Of a stretch of 40,828 bases of DNA, positions 9,886 through 20,010 are shown piece after piece. Within the stretch, counting starts at the first letter, position 1, and every line of letters starts with the position of its first letter. The notes beneath the pieces are model-generated. The model did no database searches. It worked only from the letters and a program-made list of their open reading frames with translations, and had not been told where the DNA came from. The translations under genes and the position numbers were made by a program. The stretch is from a virus: the IMG/VR virus record IMGVR_UViG_3300034375_010109, positions 1 to 40,828 of that record, one strand, 5' to 3'.

Positions 9886-11280
9886 CTATGGCATTCCAAA
9901 TGGATTAGTTTCAGAGAAATCTAATATCGCATCAGCTTCTGTTTCTATAGTATCATTATCGGCAAAAGGTGTTACCAGATCATCAGTGTCTACAGTTCCG
10001 ATTAGATATGTAGCACTGGAATCTTGCCCAACAATCAATTCACCACTGACAAACTGTCCGTCAACTATAGAAATTTCTAATTTCTTAGTTGATGTAGTCC
10101 ATTTCTTCACTCTAGCCGTGACACCAGAAGTTTGTCCTGTAACAATTTCGTTAAAGGCAAATGTACCAATTCCGATTGTACTTGAAGATCCAACTGGACC
10201 GGAAATTGTAATGGTTGGAGCAGTAGAATAACCAACTCCACTATCAGTAATATAAATTGCCGTAACAATACCAGCAGAACTAATTGTTGATATACCTTGA
10301 GCAGCAGTTCCAGATCCACCTGGTGAACTGAATGTGACAGTTGGAGCAGAGGTATATCCAGAACCACCACTTGTCACTGTTACAACTCCAACAGATCCCG
10401 TTGTTATTCCAGCAGTAGCAGCAGCACCAACTCCTCCACCACCTTGAATAGTAACCCAAGGAGCAACAGTATATCCACAACCAGCATTAATTAGGTTGAT
10501 AGCTTGTATTTTGCCACCATTTTGACCATTACAATTTACATAGTTGGTCGTAATAGAAGCTATTCCAACAGCTGTAATTCCTCCAGATGGTGCTGAAGAA
10601 ATACCAATTGTTGGTTGAGAAGTGTAAGAACCTCCCATGTTTTTAATATAAATTTTTCTAACTGCACCAGAAGCACAGTAGGAAGCTGTAGCAGAAGCTG
10701 TAACTCCAGATCCTATCAGTGTCAAAGTTTGAATATAACCAATCTGTGAAATATCGTCATCAATTTCATCAATACCAGTATCAAGAACTTCATCTTCATA
10801 TCTAAAGAGTTCACATCTCAATTGATAAACATAATTTTTGTTTAATTGGTAAAAAGGTTGTTCGTGTTCTACATACTTGATTTCAAATATCCTATCACCA
10901 AGAGGAAAATATATCAAATCACCTTCTTTTGGTCTCGCAGTTAATTCGATATTAGGTTGATCTCTAATTAATGGAGCAATATAATTTTCATATCTTTCTC
11001 TCGAAATAATTAATGTCAGATCATCTAAATTCTGAATACCAAATTTTGATAAAATAGTTCCTTGACCACCATATCCTTCATAGTTATCAACATAAGCTTC
11101 AATTGGATATGCATCATTAAACTGTGACTGAATGACTTCTTTTATTACAGTATTTTTAGTCACATAAGTACGAGGAAGGTAAAAAATCTCAACACCATAC
11201 ATTTTCAACTGTTCGTTGACTAGATCCTGTATGAGGCTTTGTTCTGTTTTACTTCCGTTGAGAAAAAATGGATTTAACAT
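9886..11280 (-). CDS. 14: Neck protein gp14, enlarged by glycine-rich repeat modules
   Basis: The 464-aa protein has the gp14 N-terminal pattern (MLNPFFLNGSKTEQSLIQDL, MYGVEIFYLPRTYV, RPKEGDLIYFPLGDRIFEIK, QLNKNYVYQLRCELFRYEDE) and a gp14-type end (ADNDTIETEADAILDFSETN, PFGMP). T4 gp14 is about 256 aa, so roughly 200 residues are inserted between about 180 and 400. The insert contains several GSGYTSAPTVTF-like units and a GQTSGVTARVKKW unit. gp14 sits with gp13 below the portal and forms the head-tail connector. The gene ends where gp15 follows after 42 bases and starts one base after the gp13 stop region. Confidence 0.9.
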   Translation of the reverse strand: MLNPFFLNGSKTEQSLIQDLVNEQLKMYGVEIFYLPRTYVTKNTVIKEVIQSQFNDAYPIEAYVDNYEGYGGQGTILSKFGIQNLDDLTLIISRERYENYIAPLIRDQPNIELTARPKEGDLIYFPLGDRIFEIKYVEHEQPFYQLNKNYVYQLRCELFRYEDEVLDTGIDEIDDDISQIGYIQTLTLIGSGVTASATASYCASGAVRKIYIKNMGGSYTSQPTIGISSAPSGGITAVGIASITTNYVNCNGQNGGKIQAINLINAGCGYTVAPWVTIQGGGGVGAAATAGITTGSVGVVTVTSGGSGYTSAPTVTFSSPGGSGTAAQGISTISSAGIVTAIYITDSGVGYSTAPTITISGPVGSSSTIGIGTFAFNEIVTGQTSGVTARVKKWTTSTKKLEISIVDGQFVSGELIVGQDSSATYLIGTVDTDDLVTPFADNDTIETEADAILDFSETNPFGMP

Positions 11281-11281
11281 A

Positions 11282-12127
11282 TCATCCGATCATATCTAAG
11301 GGTGGTAACTCATAAGTATTACTCATTTTTTCTTTAATTCTATCAAGTTCCAACTGAGCATCATCATAAAGTTGTCTTCCATTAAACTCAATACCACCTG
11401 GAAGTTTCACACCTTGGAACTTGATTAAATTTTGACCCCATTGTCTTTTAATCAATGCGGTCAAATAAGGTTTCAAGAAAGAATCATTCCAAACTCTTGA
11501 ATAATCACTTGGATCCATCGATCTCCAACAATCAATGATCAAATATTGACCAGCTCTTAAATTACTCCAGTCAACATCCAAATACATTCTGTCTTGTCTT
11601 TGATTAAATCTAATCTGTTTATGTGTATTGAGAAGAAAATTCATGGTCTCAAGATATGACATAGCCATAGAATAACTCAACAAATCAGTAGTTCCCCAGT
11701 AATAAATATCATTCAAAAATAACTGATACTTAAAACTAAACATATTTGATGAGCTTACAGATTGAGCATCATCATACTGAAATACTTTATTGATTCCTAT
11801 AATATCTGGAGGAACTTGAAGATAATTACTATTTTCATAGTATGAAAAAGTAGTAGCAGTACCAACTATTGTTGTAGTAGCTGTTTCAGTTGTTATCCCA
11901 GTTCCAGTAGTAGGACGAGCTTTTCCTCTATCAATATCAGCCTGTGTAACTTTATATTTCAAATATGTCTGAATGACACCATCAAAGTGTCTTTCTTGAA
12001 AGTATTGGACAGCATCATCAACTAAATCCTGAATCTGTTCATCAGCAACATTAATTTCAAGAACAGGAGCTCCTAACTGCCTTAAACAATAATCAATTAA
12101 TTCTTGTCGTGTAGAAGGCTGTGCCAT
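11282..12127 (-). CDS. 13: Neck protein gp13
   Basis: The 281-aa protein opens with RQELIDYCLRQLGAPVLEIN and VADEQIQDLVDDAVQYFQER, followed by YLQVPPDIIGINKVF and MAMSYLETMNFLL. It continues with DWSNLRAGQYLIIDCWRSMD and ends near LELDRIKEKM. This is the gp13 family, the dodecameric connector between portal and gp14/gp15. T4 gp13 is about 309 aa, so the length fits. It heads the gp13-gp14-gp15-gp16 block in T4 order and has its own late promoter (CATAAATA at 12150-12157). Confidence 0.9.
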   Translation of the reverse strand: MAQPSTRQELIDYCLRQLGAPVLEINVADEQIQDLVDDAVQYFQERHFDGVIQTYLKYKVTQADIDRGKARPTTGTGITTETATTTIVGTATTFSYYENSNYLQVPPDIIGINKVFQYDDAQSVSSSNMFSFKYQLFLNDIYYWGTTDLLSYSMAMSYLETMNFLLNTHKQIRFNQRQDRMYLDVDWSNLRAGQYLIIDCWRSMDPSDYSRVWNDSFLKPYLTALIKRQWGQNLIKFQGVKLPGGIEFNGRQLYDDAQLELDRIKEKMSNTYELPPLDMIG

Positions 12128-12149
12128 TTATAATAATTACTTTTTTATC

Positions 12150-12157
12150 TATTTATG
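12150..12157 (-). promoter_or_regulatory. T4-type late promoter for the gp13-gp16 block
   Basis: The minus strand reads CATAAATA, 23 bases upstream of the gp13 ATG. It sits back to back with an opposite-strand sigma70-type promoter at 12163-12191. Confidence 0.6.
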
Positions 12158-12162
12158 AATAC

Positions 12163-12191
12163 TTGACAAGAAGTAGTAATGTCAGTAGAAT
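12163..12191 (+). promoter_or_regulatory. Sigma70-type promoter facing antisense into the late cluster
   Basis: The plus strand reads TTGACA (12163-12168), a 17-base spacer, then TAGAAT (12186-12191). The core (CTTGACA and AGTAGAAT) is the same as in the promoters near 38.9 and 39.3 kb. Downstream there is no plus-strand gene; transcription would run antisense through the coiled-coil gene and the DUF4815-type gene. Confidence 0.6.
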
Positions 12192-12218
12192 ACCTTTGTT
12201 GGGGTTAAAGAGAAAGCT

Positions 12219-12452
12219 TTAGGTATCTTTAAGAGCTTTAAGAAGCAGGTCTTTAATATCGTTAAGATCACTCCTAACATCAGTTAATTGATTTTCTAAA
12301 TTATCAATTCTTTCTTTATCAGAAAGAAGCTTCTTTCTATTTTCAATATAAGCTGAGTATTCAATATCATTTTTATTAAGAATAGCTCCAGTCTCTTCAT
12401 CTCTGAAGAGACCTTTACTATCTTTTACTGGTATAAGTCTTTTATTATGCAT
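12219..12452 (-). CDS. Small coiled-coil virion-type protein of unknown function
   Basis: The 77-aa protein has a conserved basic/acidic N-terminus (NKRLIPVKDSKGLFRDEETG, AILNKNDIEY) and a heptad-patterned C-terminal half (ERIDNLENQLTDVRSDLNDI, KDLLLKAL) predicted to be a coiled coil. Small proteins of this form sit between the large baseplate gene and gene 13 in cyanophages. Its start overlaps the DUF4815 gene end by 8 bases, so translation is coupled. The position matches that of the coiled-coil whisker gene wac in T4, but the protein is far too short to call it fibritin. Confidence 0.7.
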   Translation of the reverse strand: MHNKRLIPVKDSKGLFRDEETGAILNKNDIEYSAYIENRKKLLSDKERIDNLENQLTDVRSDLNDIKDLLLKALKDT

Positions 12453-15400
12453 AAGATATAACTCTCAAGTTTTTGATCATTGGAGGGAAAGCTTGATTAG
12501 TAGAAGTACCAATCAGTTTAATTCTTAAAGAATTGAATGATGTTAATCGATCTACACTAAACTTATATTCCTTATATTGAGATCTCATTGAAAATGGAAT
12601 TAAACTATCTACTTTAGAGACTTCAACATTAGTTGTTCCATCATTTAAATTGGTATTAGTGACAGCTCCATTAGGTTCTAAATTATCATATCCAGGAAAT
12701 GGAGTGAAGATAGTATCAAGAACATCATCTTTTGGATCTAATGCGTAGAAAGCTCTAACATCAGCTTGATTGTGTATGTAAGCATCTATATAAAGTTCTA
12801 TAGATGTTCCTGGGTTTCCAAGTCGAATATTTTTAGTTACATAATAAAAACTATTCTTGTCACTTCTTACACCTTTAACATCAAAGTCATTAATATAATC
12901 AGTAGTTGCTTGATTAACCCTATTAGTTGTAAATACTATAGAAGAATTATTCAAATCAACTATTGGTGTAATTCTTGAATCCTCAGTTGATAAATTAAAG
13001 TTTGTTGTAAATGATTTATTTTGTGGGAACTCTGTCAAGAAAGTAGTCTCATTGATTTTAGATGCAATAATTCTTGGAGAATCGAACATAGTAACCTTAT
13101 TAATACTCATCGGTTCAGTTCCCTTATCGACAAATGAAATTTCACTACCAGAAACACTAGTACCACTAACTGTTCTGGAAGTAGCACTAATTGATGTTCC
13201 AGTTGGTGTGATTGTATTAATATTTGGTTTAATCTTTTCAAATTGAATATTATATGTAGATTTTCCATTAACACCACCACCTTCAAATTTTTCATTGAAG
13301 TGAAGATCTGGGAAATCTGAAGAGCTTGATCTATCAGTTCCATTTTCAGACATGTCAATTTTTACATGATATGAATCGAGAGTTATTGGATCACTAATAG
13401 TAACTTCATTTAACTCATGAGTTTTATTAATTCTTCTTAGAGATACTCCATTTAATTCATACTTATAAACTAAATCATTATTACTGTAAGAACCAACTAA
13501 AGTACTATCAATTCCTCTAGTAATTCCGGTCAAAGTATTTCCATCTGTTCCGGTATAAGAAATAATTTCACTACCAATTTTTACATAACCTGGATTTGTT
13601 GAAGCAACACTCACATTTTCAAATTCGGTGAAATCTGAAGAATCAGTAACCGAAATTGAAGAAGTGTTTGTTATTCCATATGGTGCCGTTAGTGGTGTTG
13701 GATCAGTATCTCCAGTAATATCACTTAATGTTACAAGATTTGTTTCGGAATGCATTCCATGATTTCTACAGAAAATTTTGAGATGTAATCCATCAGTATC
13801 AACTCTGATTGGTGAAACAGGTGCAATACCATTTCCAAAACTTGCTTCATAGTTTAATGTTGTTGTAATACCACTACTATTCACATAAGTTAATGTATTA
13901 CTAGCAAGTGTTCCAAATTCACCTTGAACATTGGTAATGATTAATTCATTTTCTCCATAAATTTCAGAAATTGATAATCTAATACCAGTTCCAAGAGTCA
14001 ATGTTCCAAGAGAAGTTGGAGTTACAACATCACCAACTCTATAACCAACACCACCATTTACGATAGTTGCAGAAGAAACACTTCCATTATTAACAGTTAC
14101 ATTAGCAGTAGCATTAATACCATTACCCGTAACCGTTGTGAGTGAAACATTATTAAACACGAAACTTCCTGAAGAAGGTGTATAACCAACACCGGCATTT
14201 GTGACTGTTAGTGATGATGTTGCGGAACCAGCAAATCCAACAAAGTCTCCAGTAGCATCAGTTCCAGTTTGTGTTACGGTATTTCCAGCTTCCAAGTTAC
14301 TTAAATCACTGTTTACTACTGTTGTCCCAAGTCCAACTCTGATTGTATATGGATCAGTGGTTACTGAATCTCTTCCAATAAATTCAAGGTCCTTACTCAA
14401 ATCCGGATTGAACAGTTGTACATTTCCATTAGAAACGAAATCACATCTGAAAAGTTCAAACTTCATATCCTCATACTGACTTGGTGTCCATGTAGAAGCA
14501 TTTTGTGACTTAAACAGTGATCCAAGAAGTGGTTGAGTAGATACCAGAGTTTGAGATGATTCTGGTTGATTGATAGTAGAAACTTCAATTTCACCAAGTC
14601 TAGAGATCCAAACTGTATAACCGGGAGAATTTGCTAACAATACGATTGCGTATTCTCTTCCTGGTTCCAAATAAACTGGGGATTCAAATGTGAACTTTGT
14701 AGCAACACTACCATCTGATGACGTTGTAATTTCTTGAGGATTTTTTACTACTCTTGAATATGCTAAAATCTTTTTGGATGGAACTCCCAATTCCATCTCT
14801 CTAATATCAAAAGCTACTGGAATATTATCTGTTGGAACTGATTCAAAGAATACATCACAAGAAGAAACAAAAACTCCAGTTTCATCATCAATGGTAAATG
14901 ATTGTGCTAAAGGATCGAAAAATCTTCCAGTGAGACCTGGATCCCCTGGTACTATTTCTCCAGGAGTACCAGGAATAGTTTCAAAAATCGGGATTTGTTC
15001 CCTAATAACATTTCTGGTGGAAAGTGTTACTTCTTGAGTCGTGTCAAGATCTCCTTGGGAGTAGAAAATTTCCTCAGCAGCTGTTGTATATGAAGATGTT
15101 CCTTCAACTTTACTGTTGATTGGGCTACTAGTGAGCCTCATTTTATTTCTACCTGTGGAAAATACTGGGAATGATGTATTTCTAGAATCAGGTACTCTAT
15201 AACAACCGATTAAGGAACCAACTTCATCAGTTACAAGTCTGAGATTAGATACTGTTGCGATAGCACCACTTGTCTCACCCTGTAATGTCATTCCATTCAT
15301 AAGATATCCCGAATATTCTGGGAATCCTTCATCAGCCAAACTGAATGTATCTACGTTGAGAATCGAAGATGTTTCCGAATAATTTGCCGGAATAGTATTA

Positions 15401-18400
15401 TTTCTATCATATGGATTATTTACATATACATCATCTGGATTATTATAAGGTCCTGATTTGTGATTTGATGAGGCTACTCTAAATGTCATCTCTGGAAGAC
15501 CAAATCCAGCTCCAGGAACAATTTGTATTGCTGCTGTTGTATTACTACGAACGGTCTCTCCGACTTGGAATGTACCAGAAACCATTTGAATTTCAATTAA
15601 TTTGTTTATACAGAATCTTGATACATCAACTTCATCAAAGAAAGGATAAACTCTTGTATAAGGTTTCATCCTTTTTGCAGTGAACTCAATATTACGAGTT
15701 CTCATATTTGCAATAATTTCACGTTTAACAATTCTATTTCCAAGAGATTCTGTTGTTACTTCACCTTCGGTAATTACTTCTTCGAAACCAACTTGAACTG
15801 TACGATCAGGTGTAGGTTCTACTACGATTTCATCTATAGTAGTTCCAACTTCAACCATAAAATTGTTTGGAACATCACCAGGACCCCACCAAGCTCGACC
15901 ATGTATAGCTTCAAACTCTTCTGGAGTTCCTTGTCTCCATGTGGTAGTTTCTGTGTCTACCACATCTCTTCGACTTACGGCATCGAAAGCTAAATCTTCC
16001 AATGTGGGAGTTCCTGCAAATGGTACTTCACCATTATCATTTATTACTGTTGGAAGTGCACCAATTCTTGGAGCATCTTCAAGATTGACATCCACTTCGA
16101 CATTAATTGGTTCTATATCTGTAGTAATAATTCCACCTTCAACATTTCTTGGTTCAATAGTTATGGTATCAATCCAAACGTCAACCGTAGGTTCAAAAGA
16201 CAATTGTCCTTGATAGAAAGTGACTAAAAATGGAGTGACAGATTCAGCTCTTGTTGCAAATGGTTGATTTAACCAAGAAACTTCTGAATAGTCAAGAGAA
16301 ATTACCTGATTAGTTCTTCTAATACCATCACCTATGATTGTAGAAAATCTGGTGTCATCATTTGAATTTCCTTCCGTAGCGAGATTCAAATTGATTGCAG
16401 TCGTATAGTGTGAAGGTCTCAATATGTGATTAGATTTATCAATAGCATTTTTAACACCGACTCTAGGATCTTGAATATCTCTAGAATGAAAATTATCAAC
16501 AGCTATACCTGATTTAAAACGATTTAATCCATTTTCATCAGGAGTAAACTGATTAATCGTTTTTTGTTCTAAAATATTAAGAGAAGTGTAGTATTCGAGA
16601 TTATTAATTCTCCTTTCCAGTTTTGAGATATCCTGCATTTGATATCTCTTATGGTTGATAAATGAGATTCTAGCATTTGAAACCCTGTGAAGATATGCTG
16701 GAAGAAATACATTAGCGATTTCCATTGCCCCATTTTCGATCACTGGAAGAGTGGGAATATCTGATGGAATTCCTTGTTTGACTACAAACTCACCTTTTTT
16801 GTTAATTAAAATTCTATCATATCTTGGAAGATAATAAGAATAATCTACTGTGATTGATTCGTCCGAAGCTAAAATATCTTTAGAACTATGTTGACCACCA
16901 GTAAATGATCTTCCGAAAAATTCAAATGGAGATCTAGTATTTTCAGCTACAGTAAAGTCGGATGTACGAAGTCTAGCATCAACAATATCTGAACATCTAA
17001 TTCCAGATTTGGTTGATCCAATTTCTGTTGAGTAATCAAAATTATCGTATGAGTTTACAGTTGTGATATCACCAGTATCTGAAGAATCATATGAAGCTGA
17101 TTCATAATATACAATAATTTTTTTAGTCGGTGATATTACATCTTTATTTCTAATAATTTTAGAATAATCATAGTATGTCTCTTTTTGACCACGATCCAAA
17201 GTGAATCTAGAGGTTATATTATTACTTCCAATACTTAAGTCAGATACTACTGCGGTCACTCCCGAAGAGGTGAATGTTACAACTTCACCATTTTGGAAAG
17301 TATTTTGATTTTCATATATGAAATTGATAGAACTATCACTTTTCCTAAAAATATACTTAGCTAAAGCCCCACTAGTGCTTCCAACAATTTGTTCGGAGAT
17401 TATGAGGTCATTGGTTGTAGATGTAGAACCACTCATCAAAGAGGTTGTCATATTTGGTGATTCTGGATCACTAGTTGTTTTTGATTCAAATACTCCAAAA
17501 ACTCTAACGACATCAGGAACATTTAAAGAGATTTTTGAGTCTTGAACTCTAGTACCAAAAGCATAGTTTCCATAAGTAAGACCATCATTTAATGTTGTTG
17601 CACCAACACCAGAATTTGATTGAGAAGATTTGTTTATAACAATGGATTTTGATGTATTATTTACTTTTACCTTTTCAAATATTTTATCTTTTCTGATAGT
17701 AGTGACTAATTGAGCAGCACCACTTCCTGATAATCCATTAACGGTGAGATTCGTACTTCCAGAACCAAATGTTAATTTAGATGATGATAATATTTCTGTA
17801 GTGCCATCATCAAGGATTAGTGTATATCTTTTTTGAGTGTACGGAAGGAAAACTTCATTTTCATTCGCGGTTATAGTTGCCGTAGAACCATCTGTTATAG
17901 TTACATCATATGGTCTTCTTATGATTAACGTAGCATCATTCAAAGATACATTAGAAATATTTTGTTTTGGGAATGAACTATAAAGGGTGTTGTTTGAGGA
18001 GGTGTTTCCACTTGGAGATGTTTGTTGGAAGGTAGTTCCTAACAGTGAAAGATCATTAACTTCGATTGCAGTAGATGGTAATGCACCATCCACAAAACCA
18101 GAAACCGTAGTTATTCCTGAAATTGTTATTTGTGTCTGTGACACACTCTCTACTTTTGCAAAAGATTGGAAGTCTAAAGAAGCTCTTTGATATCCTAAAA
18201 GATTACCAGTTTCTACGACTCCAAGAAAGTCTGCATTTGGTGCTGTTACTGTGGAAATTCCACCACTAGCAGCTGTAATTGATGCATTTCCAAATGTCAA
18301 TCTTGTGGAGGGTATGAAATTGGCACTAAACGTTTGACCTGATCCAACAATGCCATGCATTGATTGAAAATCAGATATTTTATAATTAGTAACTTCTCTG

Positions 18401-20004
18401 GTTGATCTAGAATTATCTTCTACACCATTAAATAAAAGTCTCTCACCCTCAATAAATTCTCCCTCAACATCATATGCTGTGATTGCTGTTCCAACAACAG
18501 CATGTCTTAAATATCCAGTAGCTCCACTGGTTCTACCCTCAATATATGTTGGTATTGTAAGTGAAACTGATTCATTTACAGTAATATTTGAATACTTGCT
18601 AATATCCCACAAAGAAATATTCCACTTATTTAATGCTGGATAAGTAGAATCATATGAACCAGATTTTAAATTGAAATCATAAAGTCTAGCGATACCAATT
18701 TCTTTACCAGCAGCGACTGTATAAGAAGTTCCAACTCTATCATCTCTCATACTAATAGTATAAGATGTATTAATTCCTACTGATGGACAACCATTCACAC
18801 TATTAACGACAAAAGATGGTCCAAACCCAAAATTTATTCCCTGATCTTCTAAAGTTCTAGTTGTTCTTGGTTTTTCAAAATCAATTAAAGTGGGAGATAT
18901 TGTTTCAACTTCAAACCCTTTTACATAAGCTTTTCCAGGTGAAATTTTATAGATTCCAATATCATTTGAAGGAACATTTCCTGAAGGAGTTAATTGATTT
19001 GCGTTAAATAAACCTCTGTTACTAAAACCATTGTTTAAACTATCAACAACTTTAGTTACAAATTCTTTTACATAATAATTACCAGATTCATCAAAAGTTC
19101 TTCTAGCAAATTCTTCGGCAATAATATTGTATTCTGTATTAGTTACTATATCTCTTAGAACTCCATTTTTTACTTCCGCTAACTGAACAAAATTCTGATC
19201 ATTATAGTCATCGGATGATTTTTTTGAAAGTGTTGCAGTAATTTTTAATCTATCTGCACCTGGAGCCGTATAATTATTAAATCCTTTTGCATTATCATTT
19301 AGAGATTCATCAACATCAGAAGAAATAATTTGTTCGACTATATTAAAACCAATTCTATAACTTGGATTATTATTATATTGATCCAAAATTAAAGTTTGGC
19401 TAGAAATATTTACAAAATATCCCCTTAAAAAATAAATACCATCATTAATAAACATCGCTGAACCAACAGCTGAAGCATCTTGTGAGATGGCTTTAGCAAA
19501 ACCCTCACCAGCTGAAATAAAAGTTGTAGCGTAATTAATACTTTCGTTAGTTAAAAGAACTTCATTATCTAAAAATGTTGAGGAAGATAAATCTGTAGAG
19601 CTACTATCGATATAATCAATGTATAATGTACAGTTTCCTCTCTCGGATTGAGAACTGGTGATATATTTTACTACTCTTGCTGTTATACCTGAAGTTGCAC
19701 CAGTAATCGTTTTACCAATCAATTGATCTAGATATAATGTAACCGGAATTCCAAGATAGTCTGAATCAATTTGAATGGCATAAAAGTTTTTCTGGTAAGA
19801 AAGTCCACCAGGAATTACCATGGCACCTTCTTTGAAAAGGTGATCTCCAACACTTTCTACTTGATTTTGAAGAATAGATTGAAGTGTCGTTAATTCTCTA
19901 GCCTGAACCGGAAAACCTGGCTTAAATAGAACCTTATAATAGTCGTTTTCTGAGTCAAAATCGTCAAAATAAGGAGCGACATTGAGATTAGTTTCCTGTG
20001 GCAT
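12445..20004 (-). CDS. Large DUF4815-type baseplate/tail structural protein
   Basis: The 2519-aa protein opens with PYFDDFDSENDYYKVLFKPG and FPVQARELTTLQSILQNQVE, the start of the DUF4815 family of large cyanophage virion proteins. The middle has QMQDISKLERRINNLEYYTS and long beta-rich parts. The C-terminal half carries repeated modules: GVGYTPSSGSF, GVGYRVGDVVT, KIGSEIISYTGT with GITRGID (about 2118-2168), and GATSGITARVVKY near the N-terminus. It lies between gp8 and gp13, where T4 has genes 9-12, so a role at the baseplate rim or as a fibre anchor is inferred. It starts 6 bases after gp8. There is no sign of a frameshift over 7.5 kb. Confidence 0.82.
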   Translation of the reverse strand: MPQETNLNVAPYFDDFDSENDYYKVLFKPGFPVQARELTTLQSILQNQVESVGDHLFKEGAMVIPGGLSYQKNFYAIQIDSDYLGIPVTLYLDQLIGKTITGATSGITARVVKYITSSQSERGNCTLYIDYIDSSSTDLSSSTFLDNEVLLTNESINYATTFISAGEGFAKAISQDASAVGSAMFINDGIYFLRGYFVNISSQTLILDQYNNNPSYRIGFNIVEQIISSDVDESLNDNAKGFNNYTAPGADRLKITATLSKKSSDDYNDQNFVQLAEVKNGVLRDIVTNTEYNIIAEEFARRTFDESGNYYVKEFVTKVVDSLNNGFSNRGLFNANQLTPSGNVPSNDIGIYKISPGKAYVKGFEVETISPTLIDFEKPRTTRTLEDQGINFGFGPSFVVNSVNGCPSVGINTSYTISMRDDRVGTSYTVAAGKEIGIARLYDFNLKSGSYDSTYPALNKWNISLWDISKYSNITVNESVSLTIPTYIEGRTSGATGYLRHAVVGTAITAYDVEGEFIEGERLLFNGVEDNSRSTREVTNYKISDFQSMHGIVGSGQTFSANFIPSTRLTFGNASITAASGGISTVTAPNADFLGVVETGNLLGYQRASLDFQSFAKVESVSQTQITISGITTVSGFVDGALPSTAIEVNDLSLLGTTFQQTSPSGNTSSNNTLYSSFPKQNISNVSLNDATLIIRRPYDVTITDGSTATITANENEVFLPYTQKRYTLILDDGTTEILSSSKLTFGSGSTNLTVNGLSGSGAAQLVTTIRKDKIFEKVKVNNTSKSIVINKSSQSNSGVGATTLNDGLTYGNYAFGTRVQDSKISLNVPDVVRVFGVFESKTTSDPESPNMTTSLMSGSTSTTNDLIISEQIVGSTSGALAKYIFRKSDSSINFIYENQNTFQNGEVVTFTSSGVTAVVSDLSIGSNNITSRFTLDRGQKETYYDYSKIIRNKDVISPTKKIIVYYESASYDSSDTGDITTVNSYDNFDYSTEIGSTKSGIRCSDIVDARLRTSDFTVAENTRSPFEFFGRSFTGGQHSSKDILASDESITVDYSYYLPRYDRILINKKGEFVVKQGIPSDIPTLPVIENGAMEIANVFLPAYLHRVSNARISFINHKRYQMQDISKLERRINNLEYYTSLNILEQKTINQFTPDENGLNRFKSGIAVDNFHSRDIQDPRVGVKNAIDKSNHILRPSHYTTAINLNLATEGNSNDDTRFSTIIGDGIRRTNQVISLDYSEVSWLNQPFATRAESVTPFLVTFYQGQLSFEPTVDVWIDTITIEPRNVEGGIITTDIEPINVEVDVNLEDAPRIGALPTVINDNGEVPFAGTPTLEDLAFDAVSRRDVVDTETTTWRQGTPEEFEAIHGRAWWGPGDVPNNFMVEVGTTIDEIVVEPTPDRTVQVGFEEVITEGEVTTESLGNRIVKREIIANMRTRNIEFTAKRMKPYTRVYPFFDEVDVSRFCINKLIEIQMVSGTFQVGETVRSNTTAAIQIVPGAGFGLPEMTFRVASSNHKSGPYNNPDDVYVNNPYDRNNTIPANYSETSSILNVDTFSLADEGFPEYSGYLMNGMTLQGETSGAIATVSNLRLVTDEVGSLIGCYRVPDSRNTSFPVFSTGRNKMRLTSSPINSKVEGTSSYTTAAEEIFYSQGDLDTTQEVTLSTRNVIREQIPIFETIPGTPGEIVPGDPGLTGRFFDPLAQSFTIDDETGVFVSSCDVFFESVPTDNIPVAFDIREMELGVPSKKILAYSRVVKNPQEITTSSDGSVATKFTFESPVYLEPGREYAIVLLANSPGYTVWISRLGEIEVSTINQPESSQTLVSTQPLLGSLFKSQNASTWTPSQYEDMKFELFRCDFVSNGNVQLFNPDLSKDLEFIGRDSVTTDPYTIRVGLGTTVVNSDLSNLEAGNTVTQTGTDATGDFVGFAGSATSSLTVTNAGVGYTPSSGSFVFNNVSLTTVTGNGINATANVTVNNGSVSSATIVNGGVGYRVGDVVTPTSLGTLTLGTGIRLSISEIYGENELIITNVQGEFGTLASNTLTYVNSSGITTTLNYEASFGNGIAPVSPIRVDTDGLHLKIFCRNHGMHSETNLVTLSDITGDTDPTPLTAPYGITNTSSISVTDSSDFTEFENVSVASTNPGYVKIGSEIISYTGTDGNTLTGITRGIDSTLVGSYSNNDLVYKYELNGVSLRRINKTHELNEVTISDPITLDSYHVKIDMSENGTDRSSSSDFPDLHFNEKFEGGGVNGKSTYNIQFEKIKPNINTITPTGTSISATSRTVSGTSVSGSEISFVDKGTEPMSINKVTMFDSPRIIASKINETTFLTEFPQNKSFTTNFNLSTEDSRITPIVDLNNSSIVFTTNRVNQATTDYINDFDVKGVRSDKNSFYYVTKNIRLGNPGTSIELYIDAYIHNQADVRAFYALDPKDDVLDTIFTPFPGYDNLEPNGAVTNTNLNDGTTNVEVSKVDSLIPFSMRSQYKEYKFSVDRLTSFNSLRIKLIGTSTNQAFPPMIKNLRVISYA

Positions 20005-20010
20005 AATTCT

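Noticed and set aside
12192-12218. Hairpin (ATACCT with AGGTAT) as terminator of the coiled-coil gene
   Set aside because: The stem is only 6-7 bp with a loop over 20 bases and no T-run, so it is not convincing.
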